From: Synechococcus sp. KORDI-52
GTDB taxonomy: Bacteria > Cyanobacteriota > Cyanobacteriia > PCC-6307 > Cyanobiaceae
Direction: 5' to 3'
Length of the DNA: 64,000 nt
NCBI RefSeq assembly: GCF_000737595.1
Contig: NZ_CP006271.1
Span: 1,736,001 to 1,800,000, forward strand
The translations under genes were made by a program, and so were the position numbers. How positions within the stretch are numbered: position 1 is the first letter of the stretch; every line of letters begins with the position of its first letter. Shown here piece by piece: positions 18,625 to 26,287 of the stretch. The notes beneath the pieces are model-generated. The model did not search any database. It had not been told where the DNA came from and saw only the letters and a list, made by a program, of their open reading frames with translations.

Positions 18625-19545
18625 GTGCCGAGTCACCGTCGTTTCTGGCCCCCAGCAGCTCTTGGTGCCCTGCTCATGGTCGGCTGGGTGATCTGGTCTG
18701 CTCGCCCTCTACCGCAACGGGTGGATGAGGAGCCCATCAGCCTCTTGAAACTCCTCGACAACGAAGCGTCCGGCAAGACTCAAGCATCACCCCGTTCATC
18801 GACGTCGCAACAGCCGCCCCATGTCGTGCCGAAGCTGCCACCGGCCGACGATGCAACTATCCCCTTGGCGATCCGTGTGGGTCTGATCAGCCAGAGCCCG
18901 GTAAGAACCTTCTCGCCTGGCCGTAACGTCCTCTGCCGAAACCAGGAGAACATGGAGATCCCCGCGCAGCAGCTGGGGAACACGATTGCCGAATCGAAAC
19001 ATAAGGAGATTCATTGCTCAGGTGGTCCTGTTCAGATCAACCAGCGGCGCTATTTGGGAGATGTATCGCTGTTCAGAGGTCAGCCAGACTGGCTTGCTGT
19101 GGTTTCACTTGATCTGGAGACCTATGTGGCTTCTGTGGTTGGTGCCGAAATGCCCAGCCAATGGCATCAGGAAGCCTTGAAGGCACAAGCCGTGGCAGCC
19201 CGGTCCTATGCCTTAGCGCATCTCGCGAGACCAGCCACGACGAGGTATCACCTGGGCGATACAACCCGCTGGCAAGTGTTCTCAGGAGAGTCAAGTGCCA
19301 CCGAGGCCAGTCGATCCGCAACCTGGGAGACCCGCGGACTCATCCTCAGTTACAACGGCGGCATTGTGGAGAGTCTCTACGCGTCGAACGCACAAATCAG
19401 TGCTGAAGCCCATGGTCATCTCGGCGCCAGCATGAGTCAAACCGGTGCACAGCAGCTCGCCCGTCAGGGGCAACCTTTCAATGCAATTCTCAGTAGATAC
19501 TACTCAGGAGCCTCGCTGGCACGGTTGAAATGGCATGACCAATGA
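18625..19545 (+). CDS. SpoIID/LytB domain protein, exported
   Basis: A 306-residue protein with an N-terminal membrane anchor or signal (LGALLMVGWVIWSA) and a SpoIID-type domain in the second half. Hallmarks are LDLETYVASVVGAEMPSQWHQ, EALKAQAVAARSYAL and a late segment with GLILSYNGGIVESLYASN. In sporulating bacteria SpoIID is a lytic transglycosylase acting on glycan stripped of peptides; cyanobacterial relatives are thought to act in the cell wall, but this is inference. Translation starts at a GTG. The end overlaps the start of the Ap4A phosphorylase-like gene by 11 bp. Confidence 0.83.
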   Translation: MPSHRRFWPPAALGALLMVGWVIWSARPLPQRVDEEPISLLKLLDNEASGKTQASPRSSTSQQPPHVVPKLPPADDATIPLAIRVGLISQSPVRTFSPGRNVLCRNQENMEIPAQQLGNTIAESKHKEIHCSGGPVQINQRRYLGDVSLFRGQPDWLAVVSLDLETYVASVVGAEMPSQWHQEALKAQAVAARSYALAHLARPATTRYHLGDTTRWQVFSGESSATEASRSATWETRGLILSYNGGIVESLYASNAQISAEAHGHLGASMSQTGAQQLARQGQPFNAILSRYYSGASLARLKWHDQ

Positions 19546-20380
19546 TCTGCTCCAAAAAGCGAAGGACGTCGCCACTGCAGCGCAGGCCAATGGATCCCTG
19601 GTACCGCTCGAAACCTCGCTCACACACCTGATAGGTCAGCAAGGTGCCCGCTTTGAACTGAGACATCTGCAGAGTGCAACCCCAAAACATCTGCAAGCGG
19701 AGGGACCCAAACCGAATCCATTCCTTCCCTGGGATCAACATCTCGAGGTGAAACGTATCGGGAATTCCCATGCAGTGATTCTCAACAAATACCCGGTTCA
19801 GTCCGCTCACATGCTGCTGATCACCAAAACCTGGCAACCTCAATCCGGTTGGTTGTCCATGGAGGATTGGAATGCCCTAGCTCTAGTCGATGCCATGACA
19901 ACAGGTCTGTGGTTCTTCAACAGTGGGCCAGATGCAGGTGCCAGTCAGCCACACCGTCATCTGCAGTTGTTACCTCGAGCGCCAGGAGAACCGATCTGTG
20001 CCCGGCAGACTTGGTTTCAACGCTGCGCGGAGGGCATCACCTCGGTTGAGGATGAACCTCTCTTACGGAGCAGTCGCGTTGTCAAGTTGGCGTCGAGCCT
20101 GACCGGTGAAAAACTCCATCAAGTCTATTTGACTCTTGCTGAAGAGCTTGAGCTGGGTACACCGGAGCAGAACGATCGTCCACAGGGGGCTTACAACCTC
20201 TTGATGTCGAGGGATTGGATGGCCCTCATTCGACGAAGAAGGGAAGGCATACACGGCTTCAACGTCAATGCACTGGGCTTCGCGGGTTCCTTACTGAGTA
20301 CGGATGCATCAGATCGTGCATGGATCGAGCGCAAGGGACCAGAGGCTCTGCTCCACGCAGTTGCTGACGCTGTTGGTTAA
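19535..20380 (+). CDS. ATP adenylyltransferase / Ap4A phosphorylase II-like
   Basis: A 281-residue HIT-superfamily enzyme that would cleave or form diadenosine tetraphosphate (Ap4A + Pi to ADP + ATP). It has the expected catalytic histidine motif in GASQPHRHLQLLP (about residues 131-143), preceded by HAVILNKYPVQSAHMLLITK and followed by YNLLMSRDWMALIRRRR in the C-terminal part. Length fits the Ap4A phosphorylase II family. It is translationally overlapped with the upstream SpoIID-like gene and ends 14 bp before the converging hypothetical gene. Confidence 0.88.
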   Translation: MTNDLLQKAKDVATAAQANGSLVPLETSLTHLIGQQGARFELRHLQSATPKHLQAEGPKPNPFLPWDQHLEVKRIGNSHAVILNKYPVQSAHMLLITKTWQPQSGWLSMEDWNALALVDAMTTGLWFFNSGPDAGASQPHRHLQLLPRAPGEPICARQTWFQRCAEGITSVEDEPLLRSSRVVKLASSLTGEKLHQVYLTLAEELELGTPEQNDRPQGAYNLLMSRDWMALIRRRREGIHGFNVNALGFAGSLLSTDASDRAWIERKGPEALLHAVADAVG

Positions 20381-20394
20381 TCGCGAAACCAGGC

Positions 20395-20871
20395 TCAAGC
20401 CCTGGCTTTCTCAAGTTGGCCGATGATGAAGTTCCGGTACTCGGAAGCGAGATCATGAAATCCCTGTTCGATTAAGCCGGCAATCACATCGATCGCGTCG
20501 TTTTCACATTCCGGAATCAGCATGATTCCACGTTTTCGACCCAAAATCATGTCCTGAATGATCGGTTGCATTCGTCTTGGCTTGCCTGAAGGTTCCTCAA
20601 GTACGTCTTGGGCTGGGATAAAACGTGCTCGGTGCTGATCATCGGAATTGATCTGTGCAATGAAGCAATACTGACTTCCATTAACTTCAACCAAGCCCCT
20701 GAATTCAGAGAGCTGTGCAGTGGCGTCGACACAACAGTAGTTGTTGCTTTGAGACGGAGATTCACCATTGAATCCACGAATTCTGGTGATGTCTACGTCG
20801 GTTTCGAACGACTCTCGAGCCAAGCGGATCACCAAGGATTCACAGAAAGCTTGCTTATTCAAAACATGCAT
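20395..20871 (-). CDS. Hypothetical protein, 158 residues
   Basis: No family recognised. The product is soluble and mixed in composition, with three cysteines and an inner stretch AQLSEFRGLVEVNGSQYCFIAQINSDD at which strand-like residues alternate. The C-terminal half (DVIAGLIEQGFHDLASEYRNFII) is probably helical. It has its own start and stop, with no overlapping real gene, and diverges from the sigma factor gene across about 95 bp, so the two could share a control region. Confidence 0.55.
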   Translation of the reverse strand: MHVLNKQAFCESLVIRLARESFETDVDITRIRGFNGESPSQSNNYCCVDATAQLSEFRGLVEVNGSQYCFIAQINSDDQHRARFIPAQDVLEEPSGKPRRMQPIIQDMILGRKRGIMLIPECENDAIDVIAGLIEQGFHDLASEYRNFIIGQLEKARA

Positions 20872-20964
20872 GACTCAAACGCCACTTCAACCCATTCCAA
20901 TACCTCTCGTTGTAGTGATCGGTACCGCTTCTGAAAGGGCACGAACAGTGCAGTGGCATCACGG

Positions 20965-21534
20965 ATGTCAAAGACAGGCTTGGGCTGCCAGAGCTGGGAA
21001 TGCCTCCGCAAGCATCCCGTGAACAAGGCCTGTCAGACGCGACGGAACCGACAGGTCCAGGACAACCTTTATTTGGTGAAACCCATTGCTCTGCATTACG
21101 CCCAACAGACGGGCCACGACCGCGATGACCTTCTCCAAGTGGGGTGCCTTGGACTGATCAAGGCCTCAAATCGCTTCCAGCCTCAGCGAGGGACCACATT
21201 TAGCAGCTTCGCCGAACCGCACATCCGAGGCGCCATTCTTCACTTCCTTCGGGACGGAGTTGGTTTGATTCGCCTACCGCGGGCCGTAGAGGAGCAAGCC
21301 ATGCGAATCAAGAATGGCAGTGAAGATGGCCTGAGTGCAGCAGATGCATTGGCTGTGCACCATTACAGAAACAAGCGCCAATGGGTCGAATTGAAGGATG
21401 ACATCGTCGATGACCAGCAGGAAGGAATCGGTCTTGTCGAACGATCTGAAACTTGGATGCAGGTCAGGGCGATGATTCAGAACATCGAATCAGAGGAACG
21501 ACATGCTCTTCAGATGGTTGTGATCGAGGGGTGA
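20965..21534 (+). CDS. Sigma-70 family factor (group 3-like), interrupted before the end of region 4
   Basis: An alternative sigma factor in which region 2 is clear: VQDNLYLVKPIALHYAQQ, then DRDDLLQVGCLGLIKA and TTFSSFAEPHIRGAILHFLRDG, followed by a short region 3. Region 4 begins (VRAMIQNIESEERHALQMVVIEG) but the frame stops with TGA at 21532-21534. The missing helix-turn-helix continues in the -1 frame. Without it the product (189 residues) could bind core polymerase and the -10 element but not the -35 element. The start is uncertain; ATG 20965 is used, with a GTG four codons upstream. See the separate entry for the detached region 4. Confidence 0.75.
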   Translation: MSKTGLGCQSWECLRKHPVNKACQTRRNRQVQDNLYLVKPIALHYAQQTGHDRDDLLQVGCLGLIKASNRFQPQRGTTFSSFAEPHIRGAILHFLRDGVGLIRLPRAVEEQAMRIKNGSEDGLSAADALAVHHYRNKRQWVELKDDIVDDQQEGIGLVERSETWMQVRAMIQNIESEERHALQMVVIEG

Positions 21535-21644
21535 GTCTGAGGCAGACAGCACAACAGCTTGGTGTCTCGGCAATGACCGTTCAACGGCGGGTCAAACGTG
21601 GGCTCAGCAGCCTTGCCCGCAGTTTGAAGGAAGCTCAGGACTGA
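21531..21644 (+). pseudogene. Detached region 4 (helix-turn-helix) of the sigma factor, in the -1 frame
   Basis: Reading from 21531 one base back from the upstream frame gives VSLRQTAQQLGVSAMTVQRRVKRG and a short tail, exactly the sigma region 4.2 helix-turn-helix that the upstream frame lacks. The join lies at GAG GGG TGA: rereading one G gives Glu-Gly-Val-Ser and a continuous region 4. It could be a true frameshift mutation, a missing G in a homopolymer run (sequencing error), or a -1 slip by Gly-tRNA on GGGG next to a stop. Confidence 0.7.
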
Positions 21645-21742
21645 CTCTGTGTGTCACGCTCCATCTGATCCTGAAGTGTTTTGATGGCGGCGTTCAAGGC
21701 GGCCAATTGACGTTCAGCACTGTCCCGCCAAAAACGAAGCAT
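21635..21742 (-). CDS. Possible 35-residue helical protein
   Basis: A short frame reading MLRFWRDSAERQLAALNAAI and on to a polar end; the heptad pattern suggests a small coiled coil. It overlaps the last bases of the detached sigma region 4 and lies opposite the leader of the signal-peptide gene. No clear ribosome binding site is visible. Kept as a possible gene because the composition is coherent, but it may be chance. Confidence 0.3.
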   Translation of the reverse strand: MLRFWRDSAERQLAALNAAIKTLQDQMERDTQSQS

Positions 21743-21760
21743 CGAGAGCTTTCGTTCCTG

Positions 21761-21979
21761 ATGTTGGCGATGACGTGTTGCTTGATCGCCGGTGGTGCTG
21801 CAGCAGAAGGGAGGAAGCATGTCAGCAAAAGAAATCTCTATGATCCTGACGGATTTTCAAGCGTGATGCGACCCGGCAAACGCTTGGCTGTGGGTGAAGG
21901 TGGAACTACGGTGTGGGCCCACGACAGTTCCACAGTGGTGTTGACGTCCAAACGCACACCACAACGCCCAGTCGCATGA
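21761..21979 (+). CDS. Small exported protein upstream of DUF3370 gene
   Basis: A 72-residue product starting with a short signal peptide (MLAMTCCLIAGGAAA, likely cleaved before EGRKH) and a basic, polar mature part of about 57 residues containing NLYDPDGFSSVMRPGKRL. It has no recognised domain. Its stop overlaps the ATG of the DUF3370 gene (ATGA), so the two are translationally coupled and probably work in the same compartment. An in-frame start further upstream (21707) would bury the signal peptide and is not used. Confidence 0.6.
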   Translation: MLAMTCCLIAGGAAAEGRKHVSKRNLYDPDGFSSVMRPGKRLAVGEGGTTVWAHDSSTVVLTSKRTPQRPVA

Positions 21980-23520
21980 GTATCAGGCGAGTCTCAGCAT
22001 TGGTCTTGACATGCGTCTCGCTGGCGGGGGGCGAGCTTCTTCTTCAAGGGTCTGCAGAGGCGTACGTCGCCTTGATGGCGGGGCAACGCGCTCGTCCTCT
22101 CAACGGAACCTTCAACAACGTTCCGGTCTTGCATTCCAACCAGCCGGAGATTGTCACCGGGCCAGGAATTCTGGTGAACACAGCCCCAGGTTCAGCCATC
22201 GCTGCCGAGTCCAACAGGCCACTTCGCAATGCCGCTTACACCTTCAACGGCGAGTTCGGCGTTCACATGCACCACAAGTATTACCCCCAGGATCAGGCCA
22301 AGCTGGGGGGACGTCGATCCAGGGGGTTGATGACCCTGGCGCTGATTGCTACGAATCCTGGATCACAGCCGATCACACTTGAATTCGACCGTGGGTCAGT
22401 CAAGAACAGCTTTGAGGCGCCTTACCACTCCAACCGTTTGATGGGCGTGAAACCCCTGGGCAAGCGTCCATGGAACACAGGGCCTGGGGATGCCACAGCT
22501 GTACAACTGTTGCGCGGTGAATTGGACCGCAAATTGCCTGAGCGACTCGTTATCCCTCCTCGCAGTCGACGCGTTGTCGTGCGGACTGAGCTCCCCGCCC
22601 GTGGCATCGCTAACGGACTTTTGAGGGGACGCAGTAATGGACCATTCACCATGGCTGTCGTTGCTGCAGAACAAGCTGGGCAGGATCCCGATCTCTTTGC
22701 GGTGCTTCAGTCCGGCCGCCTGGCACCGGGACGGATTTACCTCAACCGCATTCGTGAGATTCAGCTGGGTCGCGTCTTTTCCCGGGTGGCCGGCGTCGCG
22801 CTTGGCGACGCCTACAAGGCCGAAATCAACCACGATCTCCGCCAAGGTCCACTGCACGTACCCCTCACGAGCACAAAAAGACATCACTTCGGCACCCGTG
22901 ACATTCAGGTCAATCCGTTGACCACTCGAATGGTGGATTCAGCTCTCAACAACATCGGCACTTACGGGGTGCGTTACGACGTCACCCTCAATCTGACCGG
23001 TTCGGGCCCCCATCAATTGGTGCTGAGTCATCCAGTCGTTTCAGGGAAGAAAACATTCACTGCTTTTCGTGGATCACTTCAGATTGTTCAGGACCGCACC
23101 CTCCAGGAAGTTCATGTCGGCATGCGCTCAGGGGAGAGCCTGGCCCTGACGGATCTCAACCTGGCTCCAGGCACCAGCAAACCAATCAAGGTGAGTCTGG
23201 TGTATCCAGCCGATGCCACCCCAGGACACCTGCTCAGTGTTGTTCCCGTGCAGCAGCTCGCCATGCTGCACCGTCGCCAACAACAGCAGCGGGATGCCCA
23301 GTTGAAACTTGCGGAGACCAAGTCCCGCAAAGTGGGACCCAAAGCAGTCCCACCACCTCCACAAGCCATGCCCGTTGTTGTGAGGCCAGCCCCAGTCCAG
23401 CTGAGACCAACACCAGCTCCCGCATCTGCAAAACCTGTTGTCGTGCCTGCCACCACCCCGCGCTACGGAGAGGTGATCCGATCGCAACAGCAGTGGTTGA
23501 TGCAGCTGCAGGGTCGATAA
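21976..23520 (+). CDS. DUF3370 family exported protein
   Basis: A 514-residue member of the cyanobacterial DUF3370 family, function unknown. It has a signal peptide (ALVLTCVSLAGGELLLQGSAEA), then the family core: NVPVLHSNQPEIVTGPGILV, the FNGEFGVHMHHKYYP block, TLALIATNPGSQPITLEF and LPERLVIPPRSRRVVV. The fold is probably beta-rich and outside the cytoplasm. The last 90 residues are a Gln/Pro/Ala-rich tail with repeated PVV/PAP elements, perhaps a wall-spanning linker. Coupled to the small exported protein upstream. Confidence 0.83.
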   Translation: MSIRRVSALVLTCVSLAGGELLLQGSAEAYVALMAGQRARPLNGTFNNVPVLHSNQPEIVTGPGILVNTAPGSAIAAESNRPLRNAAYTFNGEFGVHMHHKYYPQDQAKLGGRRSRGLMTLALIATNPGSQPITLEFDRGSVKNSFEAPYHSNRLMGVKPLGKRPWNTGPGDATAVQLLRGELDRKLPERLVIPPRSRRVVVRTELPARGIANGLLRGRSNGPFTMAVVAAEQAGQDPDLFAVLQSGRLAPGRIYLNRIREIQLGRVFSRVAGVALGDAYKAEINHDLRQGPLHVPLTSTKRHHFGTRDIQVNPLTTRMVDSALNNIGTYGVRYDVTLNLTGSGPHQLVLSHPVVSGKKTFTAFRGSLQIVQDRTLQEVHVGMRSGESLALTDLNLAPGTSKPIKVSLVYPADATPGHLLSVVPVQQLAMLHRRQQQQRDAQLKLAETKSRKVGPKAVPPPPQAMPVVVRPAPVQLRPTPAPASAKPVVVPATTPRYGEVIRSQQQWLMQLQGR

Positions 23521-23544
23521 TCTGCCCTGAGGTGAACTGAACTT

Positions 23545-24549
23545 TTGAGCGGCGAGGACTCAAAACGTCAACGCATCTCTGTCGAGATGTCAGAGCCCAT
23601 GGTCGAGTTGATCGATCAGCTCAAGAGTGAATACGGTCTTCGATCTCGGGGTCGAGTGATCGAGAGGCTGTTGCAGGATCTGCTGCCACAGCTCGATGCA
23701 TCCACAGATGCTGAGGCAAGCCCCGTTGAGCACGATGCTGCACCGACGGAATCAGCCACCAGAAGCGAGGAAGTCACAAGCCTGGTTCTGATTGGTTCGC
23801 TCAGCCAGCAAAGCACGACGCCAGAGAGTTCAACGTATGAAGCAGGTAAGGCTGCAGCCAGCGGTCCACAGGGCATTGACCTTCCAGGGTTCGTCAGCAA
23901 GCGCACCAGTCAACTCAAAGCAACCCTACGGTCCCCCCAAGCACTGGATGCCGCTCAGAGCGATCCCTTGCTCTCAACTGTGGACCCCTCTGATTTGAAC
24001 AAGGCCAGTTCCGCAGCCGAAGAACACTGGAGATCGCTCTATGGCCAACCACCGGGCCCAACAGTGATCGAAGCTGCCATGACCTGGCTGGCGCGTGATG
24101 TTTGGTCCAGCACGGATGCCAGTGATGGGCGTCCATTCACATGGTCTGCTGCGAATGCGGCAGTTGAGACGCTCTGTGCCAGCTGGGAATCCCGGGATCC
24201 GTCACTGGGTCAGGTGATGGTGGTCGCTGGAACTCTCGAGGACCCCTTTGCCACATCCTCCCTGGCGGAACGGATGCCGACATTGATCCGTCGTTTTGTA
24301 AATCGGTTCCGTCGCAGCCGCCAGGTGACATCCTTCGAAACCCTCGAATCCACGATGACGGTTCATGGAGCTCTCAAATTGCTGGGCTTGTCCACGCAAG
24401 CGGGTACCTCAGTCACCCTGAGCTCAATTCGTGAGGCTTACAAGCAACGGGCCCTTGAAGAGCATCCCGATGCTGGTGGTTCCACCGATGCGATGCGCCG
24501 ACTCAATGAGGCCTATCGACTGCTGCGCGAGCTGTATCGGAACCGCTGA
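23545..24549 (+). CDS. J-domain protein with an RHH-like N-terminus
   Basis: A 334-residue protein of two recognisable ends. Residues 9-50 (RISVEMSEPMVELIDQLK, then RSRGRVIERLLQDLL) resemble a ribbon-helix-helix DNA-binding unit. Residues about 285-330 form a J domain's helices II and III with the HPD motif at 307-309 (ALEEHPDAGGS) that stimulates Hsp70 ATPase. The middle is Ser/Ala-rich and then helical (WLARDVWSSTDASDGRPF). Start is a TTG about 12 bases after a GAGGTG. It is a single gene between a DUF3370 gene and a hairpin. A role coupling DnaK to DNA is speculative. Confidence 0.7.
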   Translation: MSGEDSKRQRISVEMSEPMVELIDQLKSEYGLRSRGRVIERLLQDLLPQLDASTDAEASPVEHDAAPTESATRSEEVTSLVLIGSLSQQSTTPESSTYEAGKAAASGPQGIDLPGFVSKRTSQLKATLRSPQALDAAQSDPLLSTVDPSDLNKASSAAEEHWRSLYGQPPGPTVIEAAMTWLARDVWSSTDASDGRPFTWSAANAAVETLCASWESRDPSLGQVMVVAGTLEDPFATSSLAERMPTLIRRFVNRFRRSRQVTSFETLESTMTVHGALKLLGLSTQAGTSVTLSSIREAYKQRALEEHPDAGGSTDAMRRLNEAYRLLRELYRNR

Positions 24550-24579
24550 CTCAAAAGCCCGACTCAAGACTCGGAACTA

Positions 24580-24594
24580 GACTCGAAACGAGTC
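24580..24594. terminator. Palindromic hairpin between converging genes
   Basis: GACTCG AAA CGAGTC forms a perfect 6-bp stem with a 3-base loop in the 63-bp gap between two converging genes. Because it is symmetrical it could act on both strands, but no T-run follows on either side. GACTC recurs four times within 45 bp here. Confidence 0.35.
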
Positions 24595-24612
24595 CAGCCC
24601 GAGACATCAGAA

Positions 24613-25146
24613 TCACGTCTTGTGGTCCCTTCCGTGGCTGCGAACGATCAGCCATGCACTAAGGGCCAGGAGCGCCACCGAACCGCACAGCGCCAACAGA
24701 TCAGTGGCGCTGCTCACCTCGAATCCAATCGTTTTCTTGAATGCAGCGACAATCAATCCAACAACGATCACGTTGGATAAATTGTTCTTCAGGCTCTGAA
24801 GGCTGTTCACCGAAAGAATGTTGGTGTGCTGCTCAGCACCTCCTTCAAGGCGTGGATCAAGGTCTGAAATCACCAGCTCGTAGATGCCGTAGCCAAAGAT
24901 CAGCAAAGCAATGCCGATGACGAAATAATCAACACCTCCCACCATCTGAGCAATTGTCTTGGCCGCAATGCTTTTAGCGCTGAAAGGCATGCGCAGAATC
25001 ACGAGAAAAGCGCTCAACACTTCAACCGACCCAATAACGAAGCAGCCAACACTTCCAAGCAAGCTAAGCACCACCGGAACAATGCTGATCAACCGGAATT
25101 TCCAGATGAGTCGCTCAAACCGCCTTTCAATCCAACGCGCGGCCAT
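24613..25146 (-). CDS. YqhA/UPF0114 family membrane protein
   Basis: A 177-residue integral membrane protein with four predicted helices, matching the UPF0114 (YqhA) family. Seen are VPVVLSLLGSVGCFVIGSVE, the GGVDYFVIGIALLIFGYGIYEL block with the family's acidic residue after helix two, SLKNNLSNVIVVGLIVAAF and a final hydrophobic helix before a basic tail. The ATG at 25146 is preferred over a TTG two codons upstream. Function is unknown. The long untranscribed-looking interval upstream of it is described separately. Confidence 0.85.
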   Translation of the reverse strand: MAARWIERRFERLIWKFRLISIVPVVLSLLGSVGCFVIGSVEVLSAFLVILRMPFSAKSIAAKTIAQMVGGVDYFVIGIALLIFGYGIYELVISDLDPRLEGGAEQHTNILSVNSLQSLKNNLSNVIVVGLIVAAFKKTIGFEVSSATDLLALCGSVALLALSAWLIVRSHGRDHKT

Positions 25147-25642
25147 GAGCAATGTTCAGCAGAACCCATCGCTAGCACAGGCCGCAGAGTTGAATCATTA
25201 ATCTCATACACAACTCACGCCTGGACTAAAAACGCGTCTCAGCTGGTTCCGGAGCTAATGATCATTCTGCAAAAAATGCATCTTTTCAGTTGATGGAGCT
25301 AGCAAATACATGCTCATGAGCATCTCGCCAAAATGATGGATTCCACGGGTCGCGCCCAACGTCCACGGCCAGTCCAAGCCCAGAAGAATCTACCGGAAGT
25401 CAGTCGTATCAGGCTTTCTTGAAGCTGCGTACCTGCTGTAGACACAGGTACGCAACTAGATGCGCAGTTTTTCAGCCCTTACTGGCCAAGTCTGGGCTCA
25501 GTCACGGGCTAATCGCATGGGAATTGCATTGGGACCCATGCCTGGTCCCATCTTGGCTCACCAACACAAAAAGATAAATCGCTGGTCTTGGTTGAGACGC
25601 GCATCAAGCCTCGCTATTGGTCTCACTTGCGATGCTTGGCAA
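25147..25642. other. Gene-free interval with hairpins; candidate non-coding RNA
   Basis: No convincing protein gene is seen in this interval; a 61-codon frame from 25460 has no family resemblance. Two striking inverted repeats stand out. A perfect 10-bp stem with a 9-base loop (TGCGTACCTG at 25426-25435 with CAGGTACGCA at 25445-25454) is followed 13 bases later by TTTTT (25468-25472). A perfect 7-bp stem (TGGGACC at 25530-25536 with GGTCCCA at 25544-25550) comes next. The interval must also carry the promoter of the YqhA-type gene. Confidence 0.5.
25426..25472 (+). terminator. Strong hairpin with downstream T-run
   Basis: A perfect 10-bp inverted repeat, then CTAGATGCGCAG and five T residues. 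An alternative pairing of CTGCG (25425-25429) with CGCAG (25463-25467) would put a stem directly against the T-run, as in an intrinsic terminator. No protein gene on the plus strand ends here, so it may mark the 3' end of an untranslated RNA. Confidence 0.45.
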
Positions 25643-25667
25643 TAAAAAACCGGGCTCGAAGGCCCGG
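25643..25667 (-). terminator. Intrinsic terminator of apcD
   Basis: Read on the minus strand, CCGGGC and GCCCGG form a perfect 6-bp stem with a 6-base loop and are followed by six T residues. It begins 26 bp after the apcD stop, in the orientation expected for ending the apcD transcript. Confidence 0.85.
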
Positions 25668-25692
25668 ATCGTTGCTGATGTCGTTCTTTGAA

Positions 25693-26187
25693 TTAGGTCG
25701 ACGTCTGCATGCCCTGAATCAAGAAGTCGAAATAAGGAGACGCGAGCTTCACCTGCTGTTCCGACAACAACGAAAGGGACGCTTCCTTCATGCACTTCAT
25801 CGCCTCAACCATGCCAGGCATTGGAACACCGAGGCTGTTGTACATCTCGCGAGCACCCACCAGGCCAATCTCCTGGATCATTTCGGTGCTGCCGGCCAGC
25901 ACTCCGTAGGTGATCAGACGCAGATACCAGCTGTAATCGCGCAGGCACTGGGCACGCTGCCGCTGACCGTAAGCATTGCCGCCAGGGGCGACGTAGTCGG
26001 GCTTGCGACCAAAAAGTTGCTTGGCGGATTCGTCGACGATCTTCTTTTCGTTCTCGGTCAGAACCTTGACCACAGAAACGCGCATCGCGCCTTGGTCAAG
26101 GAAATCCACCATCGTGCGGAGTTCTCCGCTGGTGGGATACCGCAGATCGTCATCGGCCTGGAGGATGAGATCCCGGACAACGCTCAT
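25693..26187 (-). CDS. apcD: Allophycocyanin-B alpha subunit (terminal emitter)
   Basis: A 164-residue phycobiliprotein of the phycobilisome core, one of the terminal emitters passing excitation energy to the photosystems. The start ([23 protein letters not shown]) and AENEKK-like segment ([13 protein letters not shown]) are characteristic of ApcD rather than ApcA. The bilin-binding cysteine is C81 in [18 protein letters not shown], and the [10 protein letters not shown] and PYFDFLIQ blocks follow. It is monocistronic, with its own terminator, and diverges from rlmD across about 100 bp. Its presence indicates a phycobilisome-bearing cyanobacterium. Confidence 0.95.
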   Translation of the reverse strand: MSVVRDLILQADDDLRYPTSGELRTMVDFLDQGAMRVSVVKVLTENEKKIVDESAKQLFGRKPDYVAPGGNAYGQRQRAQCLRDYSWYLRLITYGVLAGSTEMIQEIGLVGAREMYNSLGVPMPGMVEAMKCMKEASLSLLSEQQVKLASPYFDFLIQGMQTST

Positions 26188-26287
26188 GGAACTGGGCAGG
26201 CTTTGTGGAGTTTAGTGGTCTCGACCCGTTCAACTGACCCATCACCGCCCGGGTGTTACGCCATTGCAATGGCAGGGAATCGAGAGC

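Noticed and set aside
25460-25645. 61-codon plus-strand frame in the interval beside apcD
   Set aside because: Its start is in the loop-to-T-run part of a hairpin, it runs into the apcD terminator, and the product has no recognisable features. A resemblance to high-light-inducible proteins (SRANRMGIALG) does not hold up against the required motif.
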